Shown: piece after piece, positions 1 through 8,488 of the stretch | How the letters are laid out: each line of letters opens with the position of its first letter | How positions within the stretch are numbered: position 1 is the stretch's first letter | Source: Thermohalobaculum sp039513195 | GTDB taxonomy: Bacteria; Pseudomonadota; Alphaproteobacteria; Rhodobacterales; Rhodobacteraceae | Length of the DNA: 64,000 nt | Reading direction: 5' to 3' | NCBI GenBank assembly: GCA_039513195.1 | Contig: JBCCRM010000018.1 | Span: forward strand, 29,079 to 93,078 | Program-made: the position numbers and the translations under genes | Notes under the pieces: generated by a model | Told to the model about the DNA's origin: nothing | The model's database searches: none | Seen by the model: the letters and a program-made list of their open reading frames with translations, nothing else

Positions 1-695
1 CATATCTGACCCGTCTGGTTGCCGAGCACGGCTCCGACGCCGTGGCCGGATGGGCGGTTGTTGGTCGACTATCGGCGGTGGCGTTCGGGGCGGTTTTCGC
101 CCTTTCCGGCGCGGTCGGGCCGATCCTGGGCCAGAATTATGGCGCCGGCCTGGCCGAGCGTATTCGCACGACCTATCGCGATGCGCTGATCTTCGTGGCG
201 GTCTACGTGCTGCTGATCTGGGCGCTGCTATGGCTCGCGACGGATGCGATCGTTCAGGCGTTTGGGGTAACCGGCGCGGGTATCGAGGTCGTTTCTGCCT
301 TTACCGGTTTCGGCGCCGGCGCGTTCCTCTTCACCGGGTGGCTTTTTGTGTCGAACGCTGTCTTCAACAATCTGGGCCACCCTACCTGGTCAACGGGCTT
401 CAACTGGTCGCGCGACGGCCTTGTGATCCCGCTGATCGCGGCAGTGATCGCGGGTTCTCTCGGAACGACAGGGGTCGTCGCAGTGCAGGCGATGGCAGCG
501 GTTTTGGTCGGCAGCGCCGCTGCTGTTGCGGTGTGGCGCTTTCTCAGCAGCCTCGACCTTTCGGCTGCCGCGGCGGCGCCTGCACCCCCCGCGGCCGAGC
601 ATCCGGCCTTCGCCTCTGGCCGTGCGACTCTGCCCGTCGGCGACTATCCTGCGGCGCCGAAACCGACACTGGCAGAGCCGCCGGAGAGAGGCTAA
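1..695 (+). CDS. MATE family efflux transporter, C-terminal part (partial)
   Basis: The reading frame is open from base 3, so the 5' end lies outside the window; about 230 residues are visible. The protein is a chain of hydrophobic helices with family-typical features: a G-A-V-G-P-I-L-G-Q-N-Y-G-A-G stretch near residue 50 and the Y-R-D-A-L segment after it. MATE proteins are inner-membrane Na+ or H+ antiporters that export organic cations and drugs. The last 50 residues are an Ala/Pro-rich cytoplasmic tail. A GTG at 42 is an internal codon, not a start. The substrate cannot be told. Confidence 0.85.
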   Translation, partial: YLTRLVAEHGSDAVAGWAVVGRLSAVAFGAVFALSGAVGPILGQNYGAGLAERIRTTYRDALIFVAVYVLLIWALLWLATDAIVQAFGVTGAGIEVVSAFTGFGAGAFLFTGWLFVSNAVFNNLGHPTWSTGFNWSRDGLVIPLIAAVIAGSLGTTGVVAVQAMAAVLVGSAAAVAVWRFLSSLDLSAAAAAPAPPAAEHPAFASGRATLPVGDYPAAPKPTLAEPPERG

Positions 696-740
696 GTACG
701 CCGGGGATCACTGATTTGACCGCCCGGCACGAGGACAGGC

Positions 741-1064
741 ATGCCCAAGATCACCTTTATCGAGCACAATGGCACCGAGCATGTCGTGGAGGTGGCAGAA
801 GGTCTTACGGTGATGGAGGGCGCAGTCTCGAACAATGTCCCGGGCATCGACGCCGATTGCGGGGGCGCCTGCGCCTGCTCGACCTGCCATGTCTATGTCG
901 ACCCAGCCTGGGTCGAAAAGCTCCCTGAAAAGGAGGACATGGAGACCGACATGCTCGACTTTGCCTTCGAGCCGGACGAAGTGCATTCTCGGCTGACCTG
1001 CCAAATCAAGGTGACGGCCAATTTGGACGGGCTGGTGGTGAAGATGCCGGAGCGGCAGATCTGA
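741..1064 (+). CDS. 2Fe-2S ferredoxin (adrenodoxin/FdVI type)
   Basis: A 107-residue soluble electron carrier of the vertebrate-type [2Fe-2S] ferredoxin family. The four cluster ligands are visible as C40, C46, C49 and C87, which is the C-x5-C-x2-C-x37-C spacing of adrenodoxin-like ferredoxins; C44 is an extra Cys between them. The acidic helix after the third ligand (E-K-E-D-M-E-T-D-M-L-D) is the usual docking surface for reductase or P450 partners. The stop codon overlaps the ATG of the next gene by one base (TGATG), so the two are probably translated together. A ferredoxin-NADP reductase is encoded 1.5 kb away on the other strand and may be its donor (inference). Confidence 0.93.
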   Translation: MPKITFIEHNGTEHVVEVAEGLTVMEGAVSNNVPGIDADCGGACACSTCHVYVDPAWVEKLPEKEDMETDMLDFAFEPDEVHSRLTCQIKVTANLDGLVVKMPERQI

Positions 1065-1798
1065 TGCGCTGGGCCGCGGTCCCGGTATGCTGCGCCTTGG
1101 CGGCAGGCCCCGCCGCAGCGGATGGCATCGGGTTGCGCGCCCAGTTCGGCGAGAGGACCGACCGCTACGGCCACAATGTGCTCGGCGGCAACGAATACGC
1201 GGGCATCTCGGTTGCCTTTGCGCCCGAAGACGGGGTCGAGCGGCGCTTCGAGGTTTCGCTGCCCGATGATCGGGTGATCGAGGATGTGGCACTCCGCCTA
1301 GCGGATCTGACCGGTGACGGCGTGCCGGAGATTGTGACGGTCGAAGCGAGCCGGGCGGCCGGTGCCGAGTTGGTGGTCTATGGCGGTCTGGAAGCCGGCG
1401 CTCTGGTGAAGCGCGCTGCCACGCCGCCGATTGGGCGTCCGTTCCGCTGGCTTGCCCCAGCGGGGATCGCGGATTTCGACGGGGACGGGCGTCTCGACGT
1501 CGCCTATGTCGAGACGCCGCATCTGGGCGGGACGCTCCGCATCTGGACTTTGTCGCGCGGCGAGCTGATCGAGCTCGCCTCTGCCACCGGCTTTTCCAAC
1601 CATCGCATCGGTGAGCCCTTCATCACCGGCGGTGTGCGTGACTGCGGCAGCGCGCCGGAGTTAGTGCTGCCGAATTTCGGCTGGACCCGTCTGATGGCAG
1701 CCCGGCTCGTCGGCGCCGAGATCACGGCAGAGCGGATCACCGACGGATTGGACCTGCAGGATCTGCCCCGCCATCTTGCCTGTGGAGAGACGCAATGA
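1064..1798 (+). CDS. Exported VCBS/FG-GAP repeat-like protein
   Basis: A 244-residue protein with an N-terminal signal peptide (hydrophobic to about residue 20, A-A-A-D cleavage site). Two segments, L-A-D-L-T-G-D-G-V-P-E and I-A-D-F-D-G-D-G-R-L-D, match the calcium-binding D-x-D-G-D-G loops of VCBS/FG-GAP beta-propeller repeats, so a periplasmic beta-rich protein is likely. It is translationally coupled to the ferredoxin upstream and overlaps the amidotransferase-like gene downstream (ATGA at 1795), giving a three-gene operon. Its specific role is unknown. Confidence 0.75.
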   Translation: MRWAAVPVCCALAAGPAAADGIGLRAQFGERTDRYGHNVLGGNEYAGISVAFAPEDGVERRFEVSLPDDRVIEDVALRLADLTGDGVPEIVTVEASRAAGAELVVYGGLEAGALVKRAATPPIGRPFRWLAPAGIADFDGDGRLDVAYVETPHLGGTLRIWTLSRGELIELASATGFSNHRIGEPFITGGVRDCGSAPELVLPNFGWTRLMAARLVGAEITAERITDGLDLQDLPRHLACGETQ

Positions 1799-2571
1799 CC
1801 GCGCCTCGCCGGCCTCTGATCGGTGTCACCGCCTTCCTCCACCAGGTGGAGGACCGCTTTAAGGCGGAGGTCTGCGGGCTCAGGACGCCGGGTGCGATTG
1901 CCGAGGTGTCGGGCTGCGCGCCGATCATCCTGCCAGGGCGGCCCGACGCACTGGAAACCGGGCATTTGGTCGAGCTGCTGGACGGCCTTGTCCTGACCGG
2001 AGGGCGGCCAAATGTGCACCCAAAGTTCTATGGCGAGGAGGCGACGGCACGTCATGGCGCCTTCGATCTCGGCCGCTGCGAGGTGATCCTGCCGCTGATC
2101 CCGGCTATGATCGCGGCGGGCAAGCCGGTCTTCGGCATCTGCCTCGGCATTCAGGAGATGAATGTCGCCTATGGTGGCACGCTGCATCCCGAGGTCCGCG
2201 ACGAACCCGGCCGCATGAACCACCGGATGAACCCCGAAGACACTGACCCGGCGATCATTTTCCGAAAGCGACACTGGGTGCGGTTCCGGGAGGGTGGCGC
2301 GTTCCATCGGCTGTTGGGCGTGACCGAGACGGAAACCAATTCCCTCCACGGCCAGGCGGTTTGGACCGCAGGTCCGCGCGTGGTCCTGGAGGGAGAGGCC
2401 GAGGACGGGACCGTCGAGGCGATTGCCATCGAAGGGGCGGAGAGCTTCGCGCTCGGCGTGCAGTGGCATGCAGAGTACGAGGCCGCCGAAGATCCCGTCA
2501 GCCGCGCGCTCTTTGGCGCGTTTGGCGAGGCCGCACGGGCCGCGCAATCCCGTCGAGCAGCGGCAGCTTAA
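1795..2571 (+). CDS. Gamma-glutamyl-gamma-aminobutyrate hydrolase family protein (peptidase C26)
   Basis: A 258-residue class-I glutamine-amidotransferase-like hydrolase. The nucleophile elbow is G-I-C116-L-G, and the rest of the triad is H225 and E227 in G-V-Q-W-H-A-E. The family (PuuD-like) hydrolyses gamma-glutamyl amides in the cytoplasm, for example in putrescine use. The start overlaps the stop of the upstream exported protein by four bases. No other polyamine-catabolism gene is nearby, so the substrate is not established by context. Confidence 0.88.
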   Translation: MTAPRRPLIGVTAFLHQVEDRFKAEVCGLRTPGAIAEVSGCAPIILPGRPDALETGHLVELLDGLVLTGGRPNVHPKFYGEEATARHGAFDLGRCEVILPLIPAMIAAGKPVFGICLGIQEMNVAYGGTLHPEVRDEPGRMNHRMNPEDTDPAIIFRKRHWVRFREGGAFHRLLGVTETETNSLHGQAVWTAGPRVVLEGEAEDGTVEAIAIEGAESFALGVQWHAEYEAAEDPVSRALFGAFGEAARAAQSRRAAAA

Positions 2572-2586
2572 GCGCTGGAGCGCGGG

Positions 2587-3411
2587 TCAGCCCACGAAGG
2601 CCCGCTCCACCACATAGTGTTTGGGGTCGCTATTGGCGCCTTCCTCCAGCCCAAACCCCTCCAGGATCGCCTTCATGTCGTTGTTGAGCCCGATCGAGCC
2701 GCAGATCATGGCTCGGTCCGTCTCTGGCGACATCCCCTCGACGCCGAGGTCGCGAAACACTGTGCCATCCCTGAGCAGGGTGGTGATCCGGCCCATTTTG
2801 GCGCTCTCCTCTCGGGTGGTGGTGGGGTAGTAGGTCAGTTTCGCGGTCACCTCCTCCCCGACAAGAGGATCGTCGGCCAGGCTTTCCACCAGCTCCCGCC
2901 CGTAGGTCAGTTCGGCGACATCGCGGCAGGTATGCGTGACGATGACCCGCTCGAACCGTTCATAGGTCTCCGGATCGCGTAGGAGCGACGCGAACGGAGC
3001 AAATCCGGTCCCAGTGGCGAAGAACCACAGCCTCTTGCCGGGCAGCAGTGCGTCATGGACCAAAGTGCCCACGGGCTTCGGCCGCAGGATAACCTCGTCG
3101 CCCGGCTGGATATGCTGCAGTCTCGACGTCAGGGGGCCGTCCTGGACCTTAATCGAGTAGAATTCCAGCTCCTCGGCCCAGGAGGGCGACGCGATGGAAT
3201 AGGCGCGCAGCAAAGGCTTTTGCTTACCCTTGGCATCGGGCTCGCCCATCAGGCCGATCATCACGAACTCGCCGGATCGAAAGCGCAAGCTGCGCGGCCG
3301 GGTGACCCGAAACGCAAACAGGCGGTCCGTGTAATGTTGGACATGGGTCACGGTTTGCGCATCGGGGAGAGCCGCAGCCGGCTTTGTCCCGGCAGAGGGA
3401 GCAACGGTCAT
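2587..3411 (-). CDS. fpr: Ferredoxin--NADP+ reductase
   Basis: A 274-residue flavoenzyme if started at the ATG at 3411; the frame is open upstream to 3492, but those 27 residues look non-family. The FAD-binding R-A-Y-S motif is at residues 69-72, the NADP-binding G-T-G-F-A-P-F loop follows, and the protein ends in Y-V-V-E-R-A-F-V-G, the bacterial subclass-I terminus in which the C-terminal residues stack on FAD. It transfers electrons between NADPH and ferredoxin or flavodoxin, often for oxidative-stress defence. It converges on the ferredoxin operon. No strong Shine-Dalgarno is seen at the chosen start. Confidence 0.92.
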   Translation of the reverse strand: MTVAPSAGTKPAAALPDAQTVTHVQHYTDRLFAFRVTRPRSLRFRSGEFVMIGLMGEPDAKGKQKPLLRAYSIASPSWAEELEFYSIKVQDGPLTSRLQHIQPGDEVILRPKPVGTLVHDALLPGKRLWFFATGTGFAPFASLLRDPETYERFERVIVTHTCRDVAELTYGRELVESLADDPLVGEEVTAKLTYYPTTTREESAKMGRITTLLRDGTVFRDLGVEGMSPETDRAMICGSIGLNNDMKAILEGFGLEEGANSDPKHYVVERAFVG

Positions 3412-3702
3412 ATCGGTCAACTTTGCTAAAGCGTGTTTCCGCGTGTCACAGCGTTTAGCGCTAACTGTGGGATTGCGAAAGGCGTCTTTCAACCGCGGTC
3501 CAGGGCGGCGGTCGCTCCGAATGCTCCAGCGATCGCAGTCAGCCGGATTTTGGCAAGATCCCGGAGCCGGATAACGGCACGTGCCCCGCCAAGACGATCA
3601 ATCTTCGGTTGATTGGTAGGGCGCCGGCATGGCGCCTTGCAGTGGTCTCTGTTGCCGGTCTTGTCTGCTTCTGGTGCCCATTCGCTGCGGCAACGGTCGT
3701 CT

Positions 3703-3888
3703 TCAGTCGCGGCTTCGTAGGCCCCGCTGTTCGGCTTGGATCGGCGCCGCTTCCCCAATCTCAGTTCCGACGGGCATCCCGACATATTCTTTACCGTCGA
3801 CCGAAATGGTAACACGCCCTCCTGTACGCAGCGACGTAACCATTCCCTGCACCGAAATGTAGGGACTGATCTGGATTGTTTGAAACAT
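3703..3888 (-). CDS. Small conserved-looking protein of unknown function (61 aa)
   Basis: A 61-residue ORF with a clear Shine-Dalgarno sequence (GGGAGGA, 7 bases before the ATG at 3888), which is good evidence that it is translated. The sequence begins M-F-Q-T-I-Q-I-S-P-Y-I-S-V-Q-G and alternates hydrophobic and polar residues (V-T-I-S-V-D-G-K-E-Y-V-G), suggesting a small beta-barrel. There is no signal peptide, Cys or membrane segment. It lies on the same strand as the response regulator that ends at 4030. I recognise no named family. Confidence 0.6.
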   Translation of the reverse strand: MFQTIQISPYISVQGMVTSLRTGGRVTISVDGKEYVGMPVGTEIGEAAPIQAEQRGLRSRD

Positions 3889-4029
3889 GTTGTGTCCTCC
3901 CTAGTTGCTACTATGAAGAGTCCAGTTGGGTTTGCAACAGCACGATTAATATTTGATGAGCCCTTCAGGTGATTTCGCGCCATCCTCGCCGATATGTGAA
4001 GCCAGGTTGACAGTCTGGACCGCCGGTAG

Positions 4030-5286
4030 TCAGGCATCCTGTAATTGCTTGACCGCCTCGCCGTAGAGGGCGTCGACCATAACGGGTTTGGCCAGATAAC
4101 CGTTCATACCCGCTTTCAGATATCTCTCTCGGTCGCTGCAAAGCGCGTTGGCGGTCAAAGCAATGATCCGGCAATCGGGACACAGGGCGCGGATTTGCCG
4201 CGAGGCCTCCACTCCATCCATTTCCGGCAGCCTAATATCCATGAGCACGAGATCCGCCGGCTCGGCCTTCTGGGCAGCCACCGCGTCAAGACCATTGTCG
4301 ACAATCACCAAATCCGCGCCGGTGGGCGCCAACATACCCTTCAGGATCGTTTGGTTGGCGGCTACGTCCTCAACGATCATGATGCGGCGTCCGATGAACG
4401 AGGGGATCTCCTGCCCGCTACGTTGCCACGCCAAGTCTCGGGCGAGATCGAACATTGCAGTTAGCGTGCGCCGGCACATGGCACCGCCCCGCACCACCCC
4501 GTCCGCCCCGGCGCGCTGCAGGTCTGGCGTGATCTCGGTGATGCCGGAGATCAAGATCTGCGGTTGGGGGCCGGCGCAAAGCGCGCGGGTCTCCTCGACC
4601 AGCACTGTCGTCTCATCGCCCGCAGTGCGACGGCAAATCAGTGCGAAATCGATCGTCTCCCCCTTGTCCACAAAATCGCGGAGGCGCCGTCGATAGCTGT
4701 GTGCGTTCTTGGCGATCTCTACTGACAGACCGGTTTGCCGCAAAGAAGCGACGCAGAGGCTGTGGTCAAGCAAAAGGTCGCGTAAGGCGAGAGCGCGGCG
4801 TGCCGCGAAGGCCTCTCCCCAGACGCGTCCGATCGGAGGGGACCCAGGCACGCCCTCGATCGGCAGGGCGATTTGCAGCTGTGTTCTGCCATGCGCCGGG
4901 GGAAAAACCTCTACGGTGCCGTCGAGGGCGGCCGCGGTCAGGCGCAACCGCGAAAGATCGTAGCCCCTGGACGGGAAAGCCGCGATTCCTGGCGGCTCTT
5001 GGCGCACTGCATCGATCACGACAGTGCCCGGTTCTGGGTCGGCGAGCCTGGATCCGAACCAAACGCCGGCCTCGGCGCTGCCGCCGTCCGAGACGCTGTC
5101 CAGCCATGTCAGAAGCGCCTGGAAAAGCTCCTCAAGGGCCACTGCGTCGGTCTGCAAGTTTCGCGGCAGGCGATTGTCGACATGCATCCCCATTTCGACA
5201 CCTCGCGCAAAGGCTGGCGTTGAATGGGAGCGCACAATCCTTCTTACGAGGTCGAGAACTGCGACCGACTGATCACCTGAAGACAT
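4030..5286 (-). CDS. Response regulator with degenerate kinase-like N-terminal region
   Basis: A 418-residue cytoplasmic signalling protein. Residues about 300-415 form a receiver domain with all expected residues: acidic pair E306/D307, phospho-acceptor D350 in L-M-D-I-R-L-P-E-M-D-G, T378 in L-T-A-N-A, and K400 in A-K-P-V. The first 150 residues resemble a histidine-kinase ATPase module (E-L-F-Q-A-L-L near 55) but no phosphorylatable H-box is visible. The middle region (about 165-290) may be a second, degenerate receiver. This is the layout of a hybrid kinase that has lost its kinase core, so the phosphate must come from another protein. The weak start region leaves the N-terminus uncertain. 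Confidence 0.8.
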   Translation of the reverse strand: MSSGDQSVAVLDLVRRIVRSHSTPAFARGVEMGMHVDNRLPRNLQTDAVALEELFQALLTWLDSVSDGGSAEAGVWFGSRLADPEPGTVVIDAVRQEPPGIAAFPSRGYDLSRLRLTAAALDGTVEVFPPAHGRTQLQIALPIEGVPGSPPIGRVWGEAFAARRALALRDLLLDHSLCVASLRQTGLSVEIAKNAHSYRRRLRDFVDKGETIDFALICRRTAGDETTVLVEETRALCAGPQPQILISGITEITPDLQRAGADGVVRGGAMCRRTLTAMFDLARDLAWQRSGQEIPSFIGRRIMIVEDVAANQTILKGMLAPTGADLVIVDNGLDAVAAQKAEPADLVLMDIRLPEMDGVEASRQIRALCPDCRIIALTANALCSDRERYLKAGMNGYLAKPVMVDALYGEAVKQLQDA

Positions 5287-5395
5287 GGAGGCTGACAGAA
5301 CTCACACTCTCTCACCGGGCGGCGCCAAGACGGCGACTCCGCGAAACTGTATGCAAGATTCATTATCCACTACAGACAGTCAACGCTGTCGCAGC

Positions 5396-5800
5396 CTAAG
5401 GACCGAGAAGGTCTCGCAATGCCGCAACGATTGGAACATCGGCCGGCGGCATTGGGTATTGACGCAGATCGGCTGCCTTCACCCAACGGAGCGCCTGCCC
5501 CTCCCGCGATTGGGGGATCCCTTGCCATTTCCTGCAGACAAAGAGGGGCATTAGGAGGTGGAAGTTCTGATATCCGTGGCTCGCAAAGGTCAGGGGTGCG
5601 AGGCAGCTGTCCCAAGTGCTGATGCCGAGCTCCTCTTGCAGCTCGCGTATCAGGCAGGCCTCCGGCGTTTCGCCATCCTCTAGCTTTCCGCCCGGGAACT
5701 CCCAAAGCCCGGCCATCGATTTGCCGGGCGGTCTTTGAGCCAGCAGCACGCGGCCATCGGGGTCTATCAGCGCCACCGCCGCCACGAGTACAATTGTCAC
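5396..5800 (-). CDS. mutT: 8-oxo-dGTP diphosphatase (Nudix hydrolase)
   Basis: A 134-residue Nudix enzyme that removes 8-oxo-dGTP from the nucleotide pool. The Nudix box is complete: G38, E44, R52-E53, E56-E57 and G59, in the family spacing G-x5-E-x7-R-E-x2-E-E-x-G. I chose the GTG at 5800 because it overlaps the argJ stop in a GTGA junction; an upstream start at 5854 would lie inside argJ. The ppiC-argJ-mutT order is common in alphaproteobacteria, so all three are probably one transcript. Confidence 0.93.
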   Translation of the reverse strand: MTIVLVAAVALIDPDGRVLLAQRPPGKSMAGLWEFPGGKLEDGETPEACLIRELQEELGISTWDSCLAPLTFASHGYQNFHLLMPLFVCRKWQGIPQSREGQALRWVKAADLRQYPMPPADVPIVAALRDLLGP

Positions 5801-7272
5801 GAACGATAGTCCGCGTTGATCTCGACATAGCGTTTGGTCAGATCGCAGGTCCAAACCGTGGCGCGGCCGCGCCCGATCCCGACATCGATGGCGATCTCGA
5901 TCTCGCTGCGCCGCATATAGGCGGCACCATCCGCTTCACGATAGGCTGGGGCGACCCAGCCATGCTCCGCCACCAAGATATCGCCGAAACTGATGCGCAA
6001 GCGGTCTCGATCCGCCGCCTCGCCGGATTTGCCGACCGCCATGACGATGCGGCCCCAATTCGGGTCCTCCCCCGCCAAGGCGGTCTTCACCAGAGGCGAG
6101 TTGGCGACAGCCAAGCCGATCTTGCGGGCCGACTGCGACGACTTCGCGCCGCTAACGGTGATCGAGACGAACTTCGACGCTCCCTCGCCGTCTTTGACGA
6201 CCTGGATGGCGAGGTCCCGCATCACCGTCTCCAGTCCTGCGGCGAAGGCCCGCCAACGCGGTTCCCGGCGCGAGGCAATCGGCGCCATCGGAGCCTTGCC
6301 CGTGGCGGCGACCAGCAGGGTGTCAGAGGTTGACGTGTCACCATCGACGGTGATCGCGTTGAAGGTGATATCGGCGATGGAGGATACCGCCGGCTGCAAG
6401 GCGCCCGGCGTGATGGCGCAATCGGTAAAGACGAAGGCTAGCATCGTCGCCATATCCGGCGCGATCATCCCGGATCCCTTGGCGATCCCTGCAATGGTCA
6501 CTGGAACGCCCGCGATATCGACCACAGCGGCGGCAGCCTTTGGGTAGGTGTCGGTGGTCATGATCGCGCGGGCGGCCCCCTCCCACGCCTGGCCCGTGCG
6601 CGCGTTACCGAGTTCCACAAGTTTGTCGGCGATCTTGCCAGCCGGCAGCGGCTCGCCGATCACACCGGTCGAGGCGAGATAAACAGCCTCCGCCGGGATC
6701 GAAAGCGCCGCCGCCGTGGCATCGGCCACGCGCTTTACGGCGCCGAGACCGTTCTTACCGGTGAAGGCATTGGCGTTGCCGGCATTGACGACCAAGGCGA
6801 GCGGTGTCGGCGAAGGGCCGGTCTGCGACTTTAGCCGCTCCTCGCACCAGATTACCGGAGCCGACCGGGTCGCCGACCGCGTGAAGGTCCCCGCCATGAC
6901 GGTCCCCGCCTCCAAGACGGCGAGCATCACATCGGGGCGACCTTGATACCTGACGCCGGCCTCGGCCGAGGCTAGGGCGACGCCTGGCACTGCCGGCATC
7001 TCGGGGAAGTTGTGCGGCGCAAAGGGGGAGACAGGCGCCGTCGCGTCCTCTCCGCTGATCCGCAAGGCGCCCCGGGAGAGTCCAGGCTTCTGCATCGATG
7101 GCGCCTCGCCGAGGACGCGGGAGATCTCTCCCTCGATCGCCGACAGCTTTTCCCGCGCTTTGGCGAGCTTGGCCGCGAGTTTGCCTGCACTCCGCTCGCC
7201 CATCTCGTTCGGCTTCTTGAGGTCAGCCTCTGCGTCGGCCTTACCCTTTTTCTTGACCTTCTTGTCCCCCAT
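5797..7272 (-). CDS. argJ: Bifunctional glutamate N-acetyltransferase/amino-acid N-acetyltransferase with N-terminal extension
   Basis: ArgJ recycles the acetyl group in cyclic arginine biosynthesis. It is made as a precursor that cleaves itself at the conserved A-T-M-L site, present here as A275-T276-M277-L278, with T276 the nucleophile. The core starts near residue 79 (A-P-V-S-P-F-A-P). The first 78 residues are an extra Lys/Ala-rich helical segment, not part of the usual ~410-residue enzyme. The start at 7272 has a GGGGGA ribosome site 9 bases upstream, which supports the extension being translated; an internal Met60 is the alternative. It lies 30 bases after ppiC and overlaps mutT by three bases. 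Confidence 0.93.
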   Translation of the reverse strand: MGDKKVKKKGKADAEADLKKPNEMGERSAGKLAAKLAKAREKLSAIEGEISRVLGEAPSMQKPGLSRGALRISGEDATAPVSPFAPHNFPEMPAVPGVALASAEAGVRYQGRPDVMLAVLEAGTVMAGTFTRSATRSAPVIWCEERLKSQTGPSPTPLALVVNAGNANAFTGKNGLGAVKRVADATAAALSIPAEAVYLASTGVIGEPLPAGKIADKLVELGNARTGQAWEGAARAIMTTDTYPKAAAAVVDIAGVPVTIAGIAKGSGMIAPDMATMLAFVFTDCAITPGALQPAVSSIADITFNAITVDGDTSTSDTLLVAATGKAPMAPIASRREPRWRAFAAGLETVMRDLAIQVVKDGEGASKFVSITVSGAKSSQSARKIGLAVANSPLVKTALAGEDPNWGRIVMAVGKSGEAADRDRLRISFGDILVAEHGWVAPAYREADGAAYMRRSEIEIAIDVGIGRGRATVWTCDLTKRYVEINADYRS

Positions 7273-7302
7273 CGGCGCTCATCCCCCTAGCGCGTTTATG
7301 GA

Positions 7303-8262
7303 TCACTCCTCCTGGATCAGCTCGTCTGCGCGGATCGCTGCCGGCGGCAGCGGGTCCTCACTGCGCTCGATCGTTGCGGCGGATCGCAACTCCTCGAGAA
7401 TTTCAACCTGCGCCCGCTGGCCCATTTCCTCTGCAAGGCCAGGCAACATTTCCTCAAAGCTCGGCACAGCGCGGTCCCGGCTTCCGTCGACGCGGATCAG
7501 ATGCCAGCCGAACGGCGATTGGACCGGATCGCTGACCGTCCCTGGCTCCAGCGCGAAGGCCGCATCGGCGAATTGCGGGACCATGTCGGTCTTGACAAAC
7601 CAGCCTAGGTCGCCGCCGCGGCTCGCGGTGCCATCGGTGCCGTGCTCCCGCGCCAACTCGGCGAAGTCGCCACCGCCGTCCAGTTCCGCCTTGATCTCGG
7701 TCGCGCGCTCCTCGCTTTCGACCAGGATGTGCGCGGCCCGGATCTCTTGTTCCGGTGCCATCTCGGCGATGCGCTCATCATAGACGCCGCGCATGGCTTC
7801 CTCGCTGACCCGCTCGCCGAGCTTGTTGCGGAGCCAAGCGTTGGCGAGGACGGCCCGGATCTGGTTGCGGATCGAGAGCGCGATCGCCAAGCGCTCATCA
7901 AAGTTTTCTTGCTTGGCCGCTTGAGCCAGAAGCGTCTGGTCGATCATTTGGTCGAGTAGACCCTGGGTCAGTATCTCATCGGGAAGCTGCTGATATTCTT
8001 GGGGTAAATCACTGCGCAGCGAGATTAGGTCGCCCAGCGTCAAATCTTCGCCATTCACTGTGGCGAGCACTTGCTGCGGCGTCACCTCGACCGTTTCCGG
8101 TGCCGGTTCGGCCGCAGGCTCTGCCGCTGTTTCCGGGGTGGCTTCGGACCCTGTGTCCGTCTCTGTCGTGGTTTCCGTCTGCGCGCGCGCGGGCACGGAT
8201 GCGAGGCCCAGGGCCACGAGGGCGGCAAGGCCGATGGCGTGGCGCAATGGATGGAATGTCAC
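7303..8262 (-). CDS. Exported peptidyl-prolyl isomerase (parvulin/PpiC-SurA type)
   Basis: A 319-residue secreted foldase if started at the GTG at 8262, which has a GAGGAG ribosome site 7 bases upstream and directly begins a signal peptide ending A-R-A-Q near residue 28. An acidic Thr/Glu/Pro-rich linker follows, then a SurA-like helical region, then a parvulin domain (residues about 170-265) with the typical A-A-H-I-L-V, G-G-D-L-G-W-F and S-P-F-G-W-H-L-I motifs. It assists folding of exported proteins in the periplasm. It is first in an operon with argJ and mutT and is divergent from secA. Confidence 0.92.
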   Translation of the reverse strand: MTFHPLRHAIGLAALVALGLASVPARAQTETTTETDTGSEATPETAAEPAAEPAPETVEVTPQQVLATVNGEDLTLGDLISLRSDLPQEYQQLPDEILTQGLLDQMIDQTLLAQAAKQENFDERLAIALSIRNQIRAVLANAWLRNKLGERVSEEAMRGVYDERIAEMAPEQEIRAAHILVESEERATEIKAELDGGGDFAELAREHGTDGTASRGGDLGWFVKTDMVPQFADAAFALEPGTVSDPVQSPFGWHLIRVDGSRDRAVPSFEEMLPGLAEEMGQRAQVEILEELRSAATIERSEDPLPPAAIRADELIQEE

Positions 8263-8488
8263 GAAGGCTCTCCTCACAGTGGCCTGCGGGGGGCGGGCGT
8301 TGACAGCCTCTCTCCCCCTCAATACATCTCGGCGAGCCCATGCTCGGGCGCCCGGTGCGGCATGACTTACGCCGCGAAGCCCTGGGCGGCAAGGCACGGG
8401 GCGCCAGATTTCTTTAGGGGCGCGCGGCCGTCCGGCCTACGGGATCGCCTCTCCGCGCGCCACTGAGCGGAAGCGAGAGAGTGACGCG
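8263..8488. promoter_or_regulatory. Divergent ppiC/secA intergenic region
   Basis: These 226 bases separate the ppiC start (minus strand) from the secA start (plus strand) and must hold both promoters. I see the ppiC ribosome site near 8270 but no convincing -35/-10 boxes by eye. An ORF running upstream of ppiC through this stretch is low-complexity and looks non-coding. Confidence 0.4.
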
